Shown piece by piece: positions 1-7,805 of a stretch of 60,826 nt of DNA (position 1 is its first letter; every line of letters begins with the position of its first letter). The notes beneath the pieces were generated by a model that did no database searches, was not told where the DNA came from, and saw nothing but the letters and a program-made list of their open reading frames with translations. Source of the stretch: Streptosporangiaceae bacterium (GTDB taxonomy: Bacteria; Actinomycetota; Actinomycetes; Streptosporangiales; Streptosporangiaceae); NCBI GenBank assembly GCA_025934635.1, contig JAICWX010000007.1, positions 1 to 60,826 on the forward strand. The letters run 5' to 3'. The translations under genes were made by a program, and so were the position numbers.

Positions 1-32
1 CGGCATTATGCCTGTGATCGTTGTCAAGTGGT

Positions 33-338
33 TCATGGCTTTCCGCGGTGGCGGCGTGCGGCGGTGGCAGCGGTGGTGCCGAGCAGCTCGCCGATCTGGG
101 TCCAGGTGAGTTCCTGGTCGCGGGCGTCGTGGACGGCCTGGGGCAGGAGCTGCTGGGCCTGGGCGATCAAGCTGGTCAGGGCGTGGAGCCGGACGGCGGA
201 GTCGCCGAGCCAGTAGGGGGTGCGGAGCCGGGCGAGCTGGTCGATCGCCTGGTCGAGGACCTGGAGGCTGTCGTCGCCGGCGGCGGGGGCGGGCAGCTGG
301 CCGGGGCGGGCCAGGCGGAGCGTCGGGCGGCGGGTCAT
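33..338 (-). CDS. Small HTH-like protein, TnpC position of a Tn554-type module
   Basis: A 101-residue soluble protein starting at ATG inside the stop of the upstream recombinase (ATGA overlap). Its C-terminal third (DQELTWTQIGELLGTT, then AATAARRH) looks like a short helix-turn-helix of the kind that tests 'is this the right site'. The middle is helical. Tn554-type elements end their recombinase operon with a small accessory protein thought to influence orientation or efficiency of transposition; this gene occupies that position and has a comparable size. Assignment by position and HTH appearance only. The frame is open and codon use matches its neighbours, so the gene itself looks intact. 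Confidence 0.6.
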   Translation of the reverse strand: MTRRPTLRLARPGQLPAPAAGDDSLQVLDQAIDQLARLRTPYWLGDSAVRLHALTSLIAQAQQLLPQAVHDARDQELTWTQIGELLGTTAATAARRHRGKP

Positions 339-1600
339 GAGGCGTCCTGGTCGATGCGGGCGAGCAGCGAGGTGAACAGCTGTCCGCGGTGGTCCTGGTG
401 CTTAGCGATGGCGTCGTCGCGCTGGGCGGCGAGGGCGGGACGGAACTCGATGCTGGTCTGGAAGAAGGTGCAGGTCTCGCAGATGGACTCGAACGCGCAG
501 TCCAGCTGGGGCGGGCGGGTGCACCAGCCGTTGCCGAGCATGCGGTGGTGCTCGCGGCGCAGCCGGGCCATCTCCGGGCCGATCGCGTCGGCGGGGAGCC
601 GGGCGGGCTGGCCGTAGAGGGCCTCGACTTTCTCGGTGACGGCGAAGTACTCATCAGCGACGGTCCGGCTGGCGATCCTGGCGTAGCGCAGGGTCATGTC
701 CAGGCTGCGGTGGCCGAGCATCGCGGCGATGGCCTCCAGGCTCATGCCGCGGTTGATGGCCTGGGTGGCGAGTGTGTGGCGGAGCTGGTGGGGGTGGATG
801 TGGGGCAGCCCGGCGGCGGCGCCGGCCTTGCTGGTCATCCGGGTGACGGTGTGCCGGTCCAGCGGGCGGCCGTTCTCCCGTGGCAGCAGCAGCGGGTTAT
901 CCGGGGAGACGCAGGCGGCCCGGTAGCTGTCGATGAGGGTGACCAGCTGGGGGTGCAGCGGCAGGTAGCGGTCCTCGCGGAGCTTGCCGACCGGGACGTG
1001 CAGCCAGGGCCCGGCGCCGATCTGCACTACCGCGTCCGCGGTCAGCGAGACGTACTCGCTGACCCGCAGCCCCGTCCGCAGCAGCATCTCCACCGTGACC
1101 CGGACCAGCAGCCGCGTGTCGGCCTGGGCGGCGCGCAGCAGCTTCGCGGCGGCCGCGTCATCGAGTGCCCTGGGCAGCGGGTGGTCCTGGCGGGGCAGGT
1201 CGCCGGGGAACATCGGCACCTTGGGCGGGGCCTCGTCCCAGCCCCATTCGTCGATGCGGACGAAGAACATCCGCAGCGTGCCCAGCCGGTGGGCGATCGT
1301 GGCCAGGGTCAGCCGCGGCTTGTTCTGCCCGGGCCGGGCCGCCAGCCACGGCTTGTAGTCCTCGATGTGAGCCCGGGTGACCTGCGCGGTGCTCCTCACC
1401 TCGGGCGCGGCCCGGGCCAGGAACGCGGCGAAGCAGCGCAGCGCCTGGTCGGCGTTCCCGACGCTGCGCGGCCGCAGCACGCAGCCGATCTGGGTCAGGT
1501 AGCGGCGCATCGTCGCGGTGACCTGCGGGATGGCGGCTTCGAGCTCGGCCCAGCCGGGCAGCTCGCCCATCCCGTTCAGGCCCCGGCCAGGCCCGCTCAC
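335..1600 (-). CDS. Tyrosine recombinase/integrase, TnpB-like
   Basis: A 421-residue site-specific recombinase starting at GTG 1600. An N-terminal SAM-like core-binding domain (about residues 25-125) precedes the catalytic domain, where the full active-site set is visible: Arg in LLRTGLRVSEY, a Lys in the beta-hairpin region (GKLRED), HxxR in HPHQLRHT, His in GHRS and Tyr in TLRYARI. After the catalytic tyrosine there is a roughly 100-residue tail with four cysteines (CTRPPQLDC, then CETC), as in Tn554-family TnpB proteins, probably a metal-binding knuckle. It is coupled to the small gene downstream and was once coupled to the recombinase upstream. It appears intact and potentially active. 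Confidence 0.85.
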   Translation of the reverse strand: MSGPGRGLNGMGELPGWAELEAAIPQVTATMRRYLTQIGCVLRPRSVGNADQALRCFAAFLARAAPEVRSTAQVTRAHIEDYKPWLAARPGQNKPRLTLATIAHRLGTLRMFFVRIDEWGWDEAPPKVPMFPGDLPRQDHPLPRALDDAAAAKLLRAAQADTRLLVRVTVEMLLRTGLRVSEYVSLTADAVVQIGAGPWLHVPVGKLREDRYLPLHPQLVTLIDSYRAACVSPDNPLLLPRENGRPLDRHTVTRMTSKAGAAAGLPHIHPHQLRHTLATQAINRGMSLEAIAAMLGHRSLDMTLRYARIASRTVADEYFAVTEKVEALYGQPARLPADAIGPEMARLRREHHRMLGNGWCTRPPQLDCAFESICETCTFFQTSIEFRPALAAQRDDAIAKHQDHRGQLFTSLLARIDQDAS

Positions 1601-2662
1601 CGCCAGCTCCCCGGCGCCGGCGGCTGGCCGGCGAAGACCTGCGCGTCGATGACCTCGGCGGCCTTGCGGTACTGGGCGGCGAGCCAGTCATCGGCCAGGT
1701 GCAGGTAGATCCGGGCCGGCCTCGATCGAGGCGTGCCCGGCCTGGGCCTGCACCGCCTCCAGCGCCATCCCCGCCTCCCGCAGCCGGGTCAGGCACGTGT
1801 GCCGCAGCTCATGGCAGGTCGCATGCCCCAGCCCGGCCCGGCGCCGGGCCGCGGCCAGCACCACGTCCATCCCCTTGGCGGTCAGCGGCTGGCCGCGGCG
1901 CGGCCCCTTGAGCACGACGAAGACCCGGCCGGTGGCGGCGCCGGGCGGCCGCTCGGCGTCCAGGTAGGCGGCCACCGCGGCGAAGAACCGGCCCGAGACC
2001 GGGATCAGCCGCTGCCGGCCGCCCTTGCCCTCGGCGACGAACACCCGCCGCTCCGCGAAGCGCAGGTCCTCCAGCCGCAGCCCCAGGACCTCGCAGCGGC
2101 GCAGCCCGCCCAGCACCATCGCCGCGACCATAGCCCGGTCCCGGTGCGTAAGCAGCGCCGCGGTCAGCGCGTCGACCTGGGCCGGGGCCAGGATCCGCGG
2201 CAGCTGCCGGACCGCGCGGACCAGCGGGACGCCCTGGCCGGGACGGGACCGCTCCCGCCGGGTCGGCAGCCCCCGCGGCACCGGGTTAGCCGCCACATCC
2301 CCGCGAGCCTGCAAGAACGCGAAGAACCCCGACACGATCGACAGCCGCCGCCGCACGGTGGAGGCCGACACGCCGCCCGGCTCACCGGCCGCCTTCAGCG
2401 GCCGCAGCGCGCCCGGCCCGGCGACCTGGCCGGTGCGCTGGGTGGTGATGAACCCCAGCACGTCAGCTGGCCGGACCTGCTCCGGCGCCTTGCCCACTAC
2501 CGAGAAGAACACCTTCAGGTCATAAGCCGCCGCCCGGACCGTGTTCGGCCGGCACCGGCCGCCCAGGAACTCCAGGTACACATCAGCCAGCGGCACTCCG
2601 GCCCGGGCGACCAGCACCCCGGAACGATCCGAGCAGACCAGGCCCGATTCCTCAGCATGCAC
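1597..2662 (-). pseudogene. Frameshifted tyrosine recombinase, TnpA-like
   Basis: Starts at GTG 2662. The N-terminal core-binding domain and most of the catalytic domain are normal: Arg in GGLRRCEV, Lys in GKGGRQR, HELRH and His in QAGHASIE. Right after AGHASIE the frame runs into a stop at 1688. Dropping one G within about 1711-1722 restores a frame reading IYLHLADDWLAAQYR and then about 25 more residues to a TGA at 1597-1599 that overlaps the tnpB GTG start by four bases. The lost segment contains the nucleophilic tyrosine. So the present 324-residue product should be catalytically dead unless the extra base is a sequencing error or is bypassed. Confidence 0.8.
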
Positions 2663-2882
2663 TGCAGGCTCCCCACATCACAGACGGCACGATCCGTCAA
2701 GGATGACCGAAATGAGAAGGAAGATCACAGGCATAACATGCATGAGTGCGCTAGCCGAGGCCTGATGGTGACGCGTTCTTCGGCGGGTGGGTGATGGTCC
2801 GCTTGGGCGTCCCGCTGCCGATGGTCGGGCTGCGGGGACGTGATCGGGGCCCTCGCCGGCAGCATGGGCCCACGCCCGTCTC

Positions 2883-3083
2883 CTAGAAGCTGGCTTCCAG
2901 CCGGTCGATCAGGTCGGCCAGGTCGTAGTACCGGGCCATGCGGCTCTCGTTCCGGGTGGCCTCCCACCAACCGGGCCAGGCGTCCGTTTGCCGAATCCTC
3001 CAGCCCTCGTGCGCTTTTAGCCACTCGTCGCTTCGGGCGATGGTCTTCTCGTCCGGCTGGATCGGTAGGAGCAGCAGCCTCAT
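2883..3083 (-). CDS. Small hypothetical protein, second gene of a two-gene unit
   Basis: A 66-residue protein whose ATG overlaps the stop of the upstream small gene by one base (TAATG), a strong sign of translational coupling. The sequence is rich in Trp and charged residues (DEWLKAHEGW, AWPGWWEATRNE) and ends in ADLIDRLEASF. No signal peptide, membrane segment or recognised domain. It lies between the recombinase module and a divergent GntR regulator. I do not recognise the family. Small coupled pairs next to their own regulator are often toxin-antitoxin or accessory regulatory modules, but nothing in this protein proves that. Confidence 0.55.
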   Translation of the reverse strand: MRLLLLPIQPDEKTIARSDEWLKAHEGWRIRQTDAWPGWWEATRNESRMARYYDLADLIDRLEASF

Positions 3084-3313
3084 TACGCGCTCACCAGCCT
3101 GTCCAGTTCGTCGAGGAAGTTCCTGAGACGGAGTCGGGACACCAGAGGCTCGTTGCCGCGCTTAGCGGCCCAGGTTGGCTGGAACCGGGTCGGCGCGATG
3201 ATCTCAATGCCGGGGTGTTCTTTCTTGAAGGCCTGAAGACTCGGAACCTGGTCCTCGGACGCCGCGAGTTCCATAACGCTCCCGGGGCGGTGGCGGTCAC
3301 TGGAGGTCGTCAC
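3083..3313 (-). CDS. Small hypothetical protein, first gene of a two-gene unit
   Basis: Up to 76 residues from GTG 3313. An internal ATG at 3274 has a GGGAG ribosome-binding site just upstream and would give a 63-residue protein that keeps the whole folded-looking part (MELAASEDQVPSLQAFKKEHPG, then a basic stretch, ending in RLRNFLDELDRLVSA). No membrane segment or known domain. It is divergent from the GntR regulator at 3404, and a perfect palindrome (3337-3350) lies between them, so the pair is plausibly under that regulator. Function unknown. Confidence 0.55.
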   Translation of the reverse strand: MTTSSDRHRPGSVMELAASEDQVPSLQAFKKEHPGIEIIAPTRFQPTWAAKRGNEPLVSRLRLRNFLDELDRLVSA

Positions 3314-3336
3314 ACCAAGCTTATGTCTAGTACGCT

Positions 3337-3350
3337 TAGTAGGTCTACTA
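3337..3350. promoter_or_regulatory. Palindromic putative operator between small pair and GntR gene
   Basis: TAGTAG-GT-CTACTA: perfect six-base arms with a two-base spacer, in the roughly 90-base divergent gap. Partial repeats (CTAG, GTAGG) flank it. A self-complementary ATGATCAT lies at 3376-3383. GntR winged-helix proteins bind short palindromes of this size, so this is the natural candidate site for the regulator encoded at 3404. Confidence 0.5.
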
Positions 3351-3403
3351 GGTCTGCAAACCTACAGGTAGCTGCATGATCATCATGGTTTACGTTGTCT
3401 TCC

Positions 3404-3649
3404 ATGGCAGGAAAGCGGCTTGACCTCTACAGTGATGTACCGCTGTACGAGCAGCTTGCCGCCATCCTGAGGGAGATGATCCGGTCCGGGGAGCTGGGGC
3501 ATCTCGACCCGTTGCCCAGCGAGGCGCGGCTGTCGCAGGAGTACGACATCAGCCGGGATACCGTGCGGCGGGCTATCGGCGTGCTTGTGGACGAGGGCCT
3601 GGCCTTCACCGTGCGGCGACGAGGCACCTTCGTCGGCCCACGGCCATGA
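3404..3649 (+). CDS. Minimal GntR-family winged-helix regulator
   Basis: About 81 residues from ATG 3404 (a TTG at 3395 is possible). Nearly the whole protein is a GntR DNA-binding domain: PLYEQLAAILREMI, then LPSEARLSQEYDISRDTVRRAI and the wing LAFTVRRRGTFV. It stops right after the wing, so the C-terminal effector or dimerisation domain of FadR/HutC-type members is absent. No convincing ribosome-binding site precedes the ATG, so the message may be leaderless. It is divergent from two coupled small genes and probably controls them and itself. It ends just before a strong hairpin at 3651-3683. Confidence 0.8.
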   Translation: MAGKRLDLYSDVPLYEQLAAILREMIRSGELGHLDPLPSEARLSQEYDISRDTVRRAIGVLVDEGLAFTVRRRGTFVGPRP

Positions 3650-3650
3650 T

Positions 3651-3683
3651 CGTGCTCCGGCCCACGGTGCGGGCCGGAGCACG
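3651..3683. terminator. Bidirectional hairpin terminator
   Basis: Perfect 13-base arms (CGTGCTCCGGCCC and its complement) around a seven-base loop, between the convergent GntR gene and S41 peptidase gene. There is no U-tract, as is common for terminators in high-GC actinomycetes. Confidence 0.7.
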
Positions 3684-3689
3684 GATTGG

Positions 3690-5672
3690 CTAGTTCAGCG
3701 CCACGGTGGACGCGGCGACCAGGGTCTCGTTGCTGAATCCCTCGACGCGGAGCGACGCGGGGGCCGGGCCGCTGAGCGGGACGGTGATCGTGTTGATGCC
3801 GTCGAGGACTACGGCTGAGGTGGCCGGGCGGCCGTTGAGGTAGATGTCGACGCTGGTGAGCTCGGCGGTCGTCACCTCGAGCGCGGCGGCTGAATTGTCA
3901 TGGGAGGTCACCGTGACATCGAGGGTCCGGGGCGTGCCCTGGGCGAGCAGATCGCCGGCCTTCTCCATGAGATCGACGTTGCCCTGGAGAAGGTCACGGG
4001 CGGTCATCTCGTAGCGGACGTCGGGAATGACGCCGAGATCTTCGATGGCCTGGCCGCCCCAGCGTTTTCCCACGCGCAGCGAGCGCCGCAGCGCCACGCG
4101 GAAGTCGGCCCCGCCCGGCAGCGGCTTGAACGGGCCGTCAGGCCAGTCTTTGAGGAACGCGGGGAAGTCCCAGACGTTCGCGCCGCCGGCGCCGGTGTTG
4201 TCATCAACGCCCAGGACGGTGCCGATCTCGTGGTCCTGGAATCCGGCCGCGAAGAAATCGGTGGCGCTGTAGCACAGCGCGTCGGTGACGAGAACGACCG
4301 GGCCGCGGTAGAGCTGGCCGGTGTCGTTCACCACGCCTTCCGAATCCTCGCCGTAGAGCGGGATCGCGGTCGAGTACTGCGCGCCGGTCTCGATGGACGC
4401 GTTGATCGAAGCGCCCCACGCGTTCAGGTCCTTGACCGCCGCGCACAGTCCGGCCGTCATGGGCGTGTTGATGAACTGGGTCGGCTCGGGCTGGATGCGG
4501 CGCGGCGTGAAGAACTGGAGCATGGCCTCGGCGATGTAGACATAGCCTCCGCCGTTGCCCCGCACGTCGAGTACCAGGCCCTCCGGCGGCATGACCGACA
4601 AGAGCCGCTTCACCTCGGCGAAGAACTCGTCGAAGTCGTCGCCGATATTCGGGTGGTGCTGCTCCAGTTCGAAGGTGAAGATGCGCAGGTGCCCGAACGT
4701 GCCGTGGGCCGTCGTGACCGTGCTGGCGGCGATCTCCGTCCGCGATGACGGGAAAACCTCTCCGGCACCCTGCACCGGGGTCGGCGGCAGGGCCTCGCCC
4801 GCGGCTCGCCGGCGCTCGTCCGCGATGACTTCCGGGGCGAACATCCTCTTCTTGACGGCCCGGACCAGCTCGGTGCGCAGGTCGAGGCCCAGCAGGTGTG
4901 ACGGCGGTGCTTCGACGCCTGCCAGCGGGGCGTCCCCGCCGCTGGCCGTCGCGTGGCTGAGGTCGCTGGCGCTGTCGAAGACGCGCCACGGCATACGCAC
5001 CTCATGGATCGAGCCGCCGGCGCTGTAGCGCAGATCGACCCAGTCCTCATCAGGGGGCAGCGACATGGCCGAAGCCCGCAGCGTCATGCTCTCGAGGCCG
5101 CGCGCGAGCCGGGCGGCGGGGTTGCTGCCGGCTTCCAGTTCACCGTTGCGCGCCACGGCCAGGGCGATGGGCGATCCGTTCCAGTGGGTTACCTCCGCGC
5201 CGGGGACGAGATGGGGATCGCCAGTCAGCCCATTCCAGACCTTCGACACCATCCAGTGCGGCTCGCCGTCCTGCCAGTACTGCTCGAGCAGGATGCCGAG
5301 GAAGGCGAACGGTCCCTGGGACGGGCCGGCCGGTCCTTGATACGGGCGGGGAAGAATGTAGTTGGTGTGCAGATCGCGAAGATCGATGAAGATCCGCAGG
5401 AGTTCCGTGTGGAACTGGCGGTCCGTCAGCTGCGGGAGCCTGCGCTGCAGCAGCCGGAGCAGCTGGCTCGGGTCGCTTCCGTACATCGCGCGTTTCTGCA
5501 GCAGGTGCGCGTACACGCCGTCGATCATGGTGGCGGCCTGCTCGACCAGCGTCTCGCGATCCGCCGGGGTCATCGGGTCGCTGTCGATGATGGCCCGGAA
5601 TTCCGGCAGCGTGTGAATTGCCCCGAGATCGTGTTCCGGCGTAAGCCCGGTTGTTGGAATGGACAAGATCAA
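3690..5672 (-). CDS. S41-family (tail-specific/CtpA-type) peptidase
   Basis: A 660-residue protein. The core carries the S41 signatures: GTFGHLRIFTFE, then LVLDVRGNGGG, and LVTDALCYSATDFFAAGF, where the serine in the SATD segment is the expected nucleophile. A helical N-terminal domain of about 130 residues, a PDZ-like middle and an extra C-terminal beta domain (last 110 residues) surround it. S41 enzymes are usually exported, yet no signal peptide or membrane helix is visible, so this one looks cytoplasmic or exported another way. The TTG at 5672 is close to an AGGGGG ribosome-binding site; a second TTG at 5666 is better spaced. It is monocistronic, convergent with the GntR gene. Confidence 0.85.
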   Translation of the reverse strand: MILSIPTTGLTPEHDLGAIHTLPEFRAIIDSDPMTPADRETLVEQAATMIDGVYAHLLQKRAMYGSDPSQLLRLLQRRLPQLTDRQFHTELLRIFIDLRDLHTNYILPRPYQGPAGPSQGPFAFLGILLEQYWQDGEPHWMVSKVWNGLTGDPHLVPGAEVTHWNGSPIALAVARNGELEAGSNPAARLARGLESMTLRASAMSLPPDEDWVDLRYSAGGSIHEVRMPWRVFDSASDLSHATASGGDAPLAGVEAPPSHLLGLDLRTELVRAVKKRMFAPEVIADERRRAAGEALPPTPVQGAGEVFPSSRTEIAASTVTTAHGTFGHLRIFTFELEQHHPNIGDDFDEFFAEVKRLLSVMPPEGLVLDVRGNGGGYVYIAEAMLQFFTPRRIQPEPTQFINTPMTAGLCAAVKDLNAWGASINASIETGAQYSTAIPLYGEDSEGVVNDTGQLYRGPVVLVTDALCYSATDFFAAGFQDHEIGTVLGVDDNTGAGGANVWDFPAFLKDWPDGPFKPLPGGADFRVALRRSLRVGKRWGGQAIEDLGVIPDVRYEMTARDLLQGNVDLMEKAGDLLAQGTPRTLDVTVTSHDNSAAALEVTTAELTSVDIYLNGRPATSAVVLDGINTITVPLSGPAPASLRVEGFSNETLVAASTVALN

Positions 5673-5822
5673 AACCCCCTCTAGCCATGACGGCTTGCTG
5701 TTGTTAAGTCAGGGGGTCATGACTGCAGCTGAGATACATCAGCGAGGCCCATGCAGACGCCGTAGCGCTCCTTGCGCCCGTCCGGCTGGCCACGCGGCCG
5801 GCCGCCAGCGCGGGTGAGTGAA

Positions 5823-6707
5823 TCAGGGGCGGATGGCTGCCTCCGTTCGGTCGAAAAATCTTTTGATCGCCTGGTTGAATTGGGCGGGCTGCTCGGCGAA
5901 GCACAGGCGGGAGGCGTCCTCGATGGTCACCAGCTCCGAGCCGGGGATCCGGGCGTGCATGTCGGCCATGTGGCCGGGCGTGCATTCGTCGTAACGCCCG
6001 CCGACGAGCAGCGCGGGGACGGTGATCTCCGGCAGCCGGTCCATGATGTCCCAGGTCTTCAAGGTGCCGGTGACGGTGAACTCGCTCGGGCCGTTCATCG
6101 TGGTGTAGACGTCGTAGCCGGCTTCGGCGAAAGATCGCTCCAGGCCGGCTGGCCACGGGGCGAGACGGCAGACGTGCTTGCGGTAGAAGCCCAGGATGGC
6201 GGCCTGGTACTCGGGACAGGCGGTGAAGCCGTCCGCCTCGTGCTCGCGGATCGTTTTTCTGGCTTCCTGGGTTTCCTCGGCCAGCAGTTCCTCGCAGTCG
6301 GCGACCCAGCGGATCATGCTGGCCGGGCTGCCGCACAGGGTCAGGCTGACCAGGTCGGGGCGGCGGTCCAGGACGTACTGCATGGCCAGCATGCCGCCCC
6401 AGGAACTGCCGAACAGGTGCAGGCGGTCCAGCTGCAGGGCCGCGCGGACCTGGGCCAGTTCCTCGACGAACCGCTCCACCGTCCACAGCGAGAGATCATC
6501 GGGACGGTCGGAGCGGCCGCAGCCGAGCTGGTCGTAGAAGATGACCCGGCGGTGCTCGGCCAGGGATTCGAGCGGCTCGAGATAGTAATGGGTGAAGCCG
6601 GGGCCGCCGTGCAGGCACAGCAGCGGGATCGCGTCGTCGTGGTCGCCGACGGCGCGGTACCAGACCTTGCCGCCGGGGACGTCGAGGAAGCCCTCTTCGG
6701 TTTTCAT
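5823..6707 (-). CDS. Proline-iminopeptidase-like alpha/beta-hydrolase with an altered triad
   Basis: 294 residues from ATG 6707, preceded by a GGAGGGG ribosome-binding site. The fold is that of proline iminopeptidase-type hydrolases: oxyanion HGGPG, FYDQLGCGRSDRP, nucleophile elbow GSSWGG, and acid Asp in GGRYDECTPG. The catalytic histidine should sit in a DASH...FAEQP segment but reads DASRLCFAEQP, because the codon at 5907-5909 is CGC. A single base change from CAC would explain it. Without the histidine, normal peptidase turnover is unlikely. It is divergent from pspA, with about 120 bases between them. Confidence 0.85.
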   Translation of the reverse strand: MKTEEGFLDVPGGKVWYRAVGDHDDAIPLLCLHGGPGFTHYYLEPLESLAEHRRVIFYDQLGCGRSDRPDDLSLWTVERFVEELAQVRAALQLDRLHLFGSSWGGMLAMQYVLDRRPDLVSLTLCGSPASMIRWVADCEELLAEETQEARKTIREHEADGFTACPEYQAAILGFYRKHVCRLAPWPAGLERSFAEAGYDVYTTMNGPSEFTVTGTLKTWDIMDRLPEITVPALLVGGRYDECTPGHMADMHARIPGSELVTIEDASRLCFAEQPAQFNQAIKRFFDRTEAAIRP

Positions 6708-6826
6708 GCTGCCCCTCCGCTGGTGGTCATAACGTCTCTGTTGTCCGCTACCTTCGGTGATAGACCGGGCTCCAGGGATTGACAAGGGGCTGTCGTGGCT
6801 GAAGTTACGTACAGGAGCTGATTGAG

Positions 6827-7636
6827 ATGTCACTGTTCCAGCGGGCCCGCGACGTGCTCGCGGCCAAGGCCAACAAGGCGCTCGACGCCGCCGAGAAACC
6901 GGACGAGATGCTCGACCTGTCGTATGAGCAGATGCTCGACCAGATCACCAGGGTCCGCCAGGGCCTGGTCACGATCGCGGCGTCGCGCAAGCAGATCGAG
7001 CTGCAGGAACAGCAGCTCCAGCATTCGGTGGACCACCTGCAGGAGCAGGCCAAGACGGCGCTGTCACTGGGCAAGGAGGACCTGGCGCGGGAGGCGCTGT
7101 CGCGCAAGGCCGCCGCCCAGGCCCAGATCGCCACGCTGGAGCCGCAGCACGAGCAGCTCGCCGAGCAGGAGGAGAAGCTGGGCCAGACGCTGCAGGCGCT
7201 GCAGCAGCGGGTGAACAACTTCCGGTCCCAGAAGGAAGTGCTGAAGGCCCAGTACAGCGCAGCCGCCGCTTCGGCCTCGATCAACGAGGAAGTGACCGGG
7301 ATCTCGACCACGCTGGGCGACTCGGGAGCGGCGCTGCAGCGGGCCCAGGACAAGATCGCGACGATGCAGGCGCGGGCCGGGGCGCTGGACGAGCTGCTGC
7401 AGTCCGGGGTGCTCGAGGATGTCGGCGGCGACACCGACGACATCCAGAAGGAGCTGGACGAGGCCGGCACGTCGGCCGACGTGGAGAACGAGCTGGCCGC
7501 GCTGAAGGCCGAGATCGGGCCCGGCATCGTGGTGCCGGAGCTGACCAGCGGCTCGTCGGAGGCGGCTGGATCGGCGGCGGCGGCTGGATCGGCGGCGGCT
7601 GACTCGCCGCAGGCGCCGGCCGAGCCGGGAAGCTAA
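6827..7636 (+). CDS. pspA: PspA/IM30-family membrane-stress protein
   Basis: 269 residues, almost entirely helical coiled coil (about residues 25-225) after the usual amphipathic N-terminus MSLFQRARDVLAAKANKALD. The segment DEMLDLSYEQMLDQI matches the early coiled-coil region of the family. The last 40 residues are a flexible Ser/Ala/Gly tail. Family members bind the inner face of the cytoplasmic membrane, assemble into ESCRT-III-like polymers and protect against proton leak. A CAGGAG ribosome-binding site lies nine bases before the ATG. It precedes an MMPL transporter in the same direction, but the 169-base gap with an 11-base inverted repeat suggests separate regulation. Confidence 0.9.
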   Translation: MSLFQRARDVLAAKANKALDAAEKPDEMLDLSYEQMLDQITRVRQGLVTIAASRKQIELQEQQLQHSVDHLQEQAKTALSLGKEDLAREALSRKAAAQAQIATLEPQHEQLAEQEEKLGQTLQALQQRVNNFRSQKEVLKAQYSAAAASASINEEVTGISTTLGDSGAALQRAQDKIATMQARAGALDELLQSGVLEDVGGDTDDIQKELDEAGTSADVENELAALKAEIGPGIVVPELTSGSSEAAGSAAAAGSAAADSPQAPAEPGS

Positions 7637-7688
7637 CCGGGATTCGGATCTATCCGTCCGCGGCAGCGGATTTAACAACTGGCTTCGC

Positions 7689-7716
7689 GGTGATCAATCC
7701 TTCAAGATTGATCACC
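7689..7716. repeat. Perfect 11-base inverted repeat between pspA and MMPL genes
   Basis: Arms GGTGATCAATC and its exact complement around a six-base loop, unusually AT-rich for this genome. It could terminate pspA, but the low GC and lack of a T-run make an operator for the MMPL gene (90 bases downstream) at least as likely. MMPL exporters are often controlled by TetR-type repressors that bind such palindromes. Confidence 0.6.
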
Positions 7717-7805
7717 TGGAACTTCCCGGCGATCTCTCCGATGATCTACGGGGCGCGGGATCGTCTTACGACGGACGAGACAGTACGGGGACGGGAGAAT
7801 CAGGC

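Larger units (their letters stand above)
33..2662 (-). mobile_element. Tn554-type three-gene recombinase module (tnpA-tnpB-tnpC order)
   Basis: Three genes read leftwards: a tyrosine recombinase of about 350 residues, a larger tyrosine recombinase with a cysteine-rich C-terminus, and a small non-recombinase protein. This is the order seen in Tn554-family elements. Before the frameshift in the first gene, successive genes overlapped by four bases (GTGA near 1597-1600, ATGA at 335-338), so they were translationally coupled. No passenger gene or element end can be defined here; the left side may continue beyond the window. The assignment comes from gene order and recombinase motifs, not from a database match. 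Confidence 0.7.

Noticed and set aside
389..1708. Long plus-strand open frame opposite the recombinase
   Set aside because: Antisense shadow created by high third-position GC; Gly/Val/Gln-rich translation without domains, whereas the minus frame has a full recombinase active site.
1688..2662. Programmed frameshifting as the explanation of the broken TnpA
   Set aside because: No slippery heptamer, stimulatory stem or internal Shine-Dalgarno is evident at 1711-1722; a simple base insertion or sequencing error is more economical.
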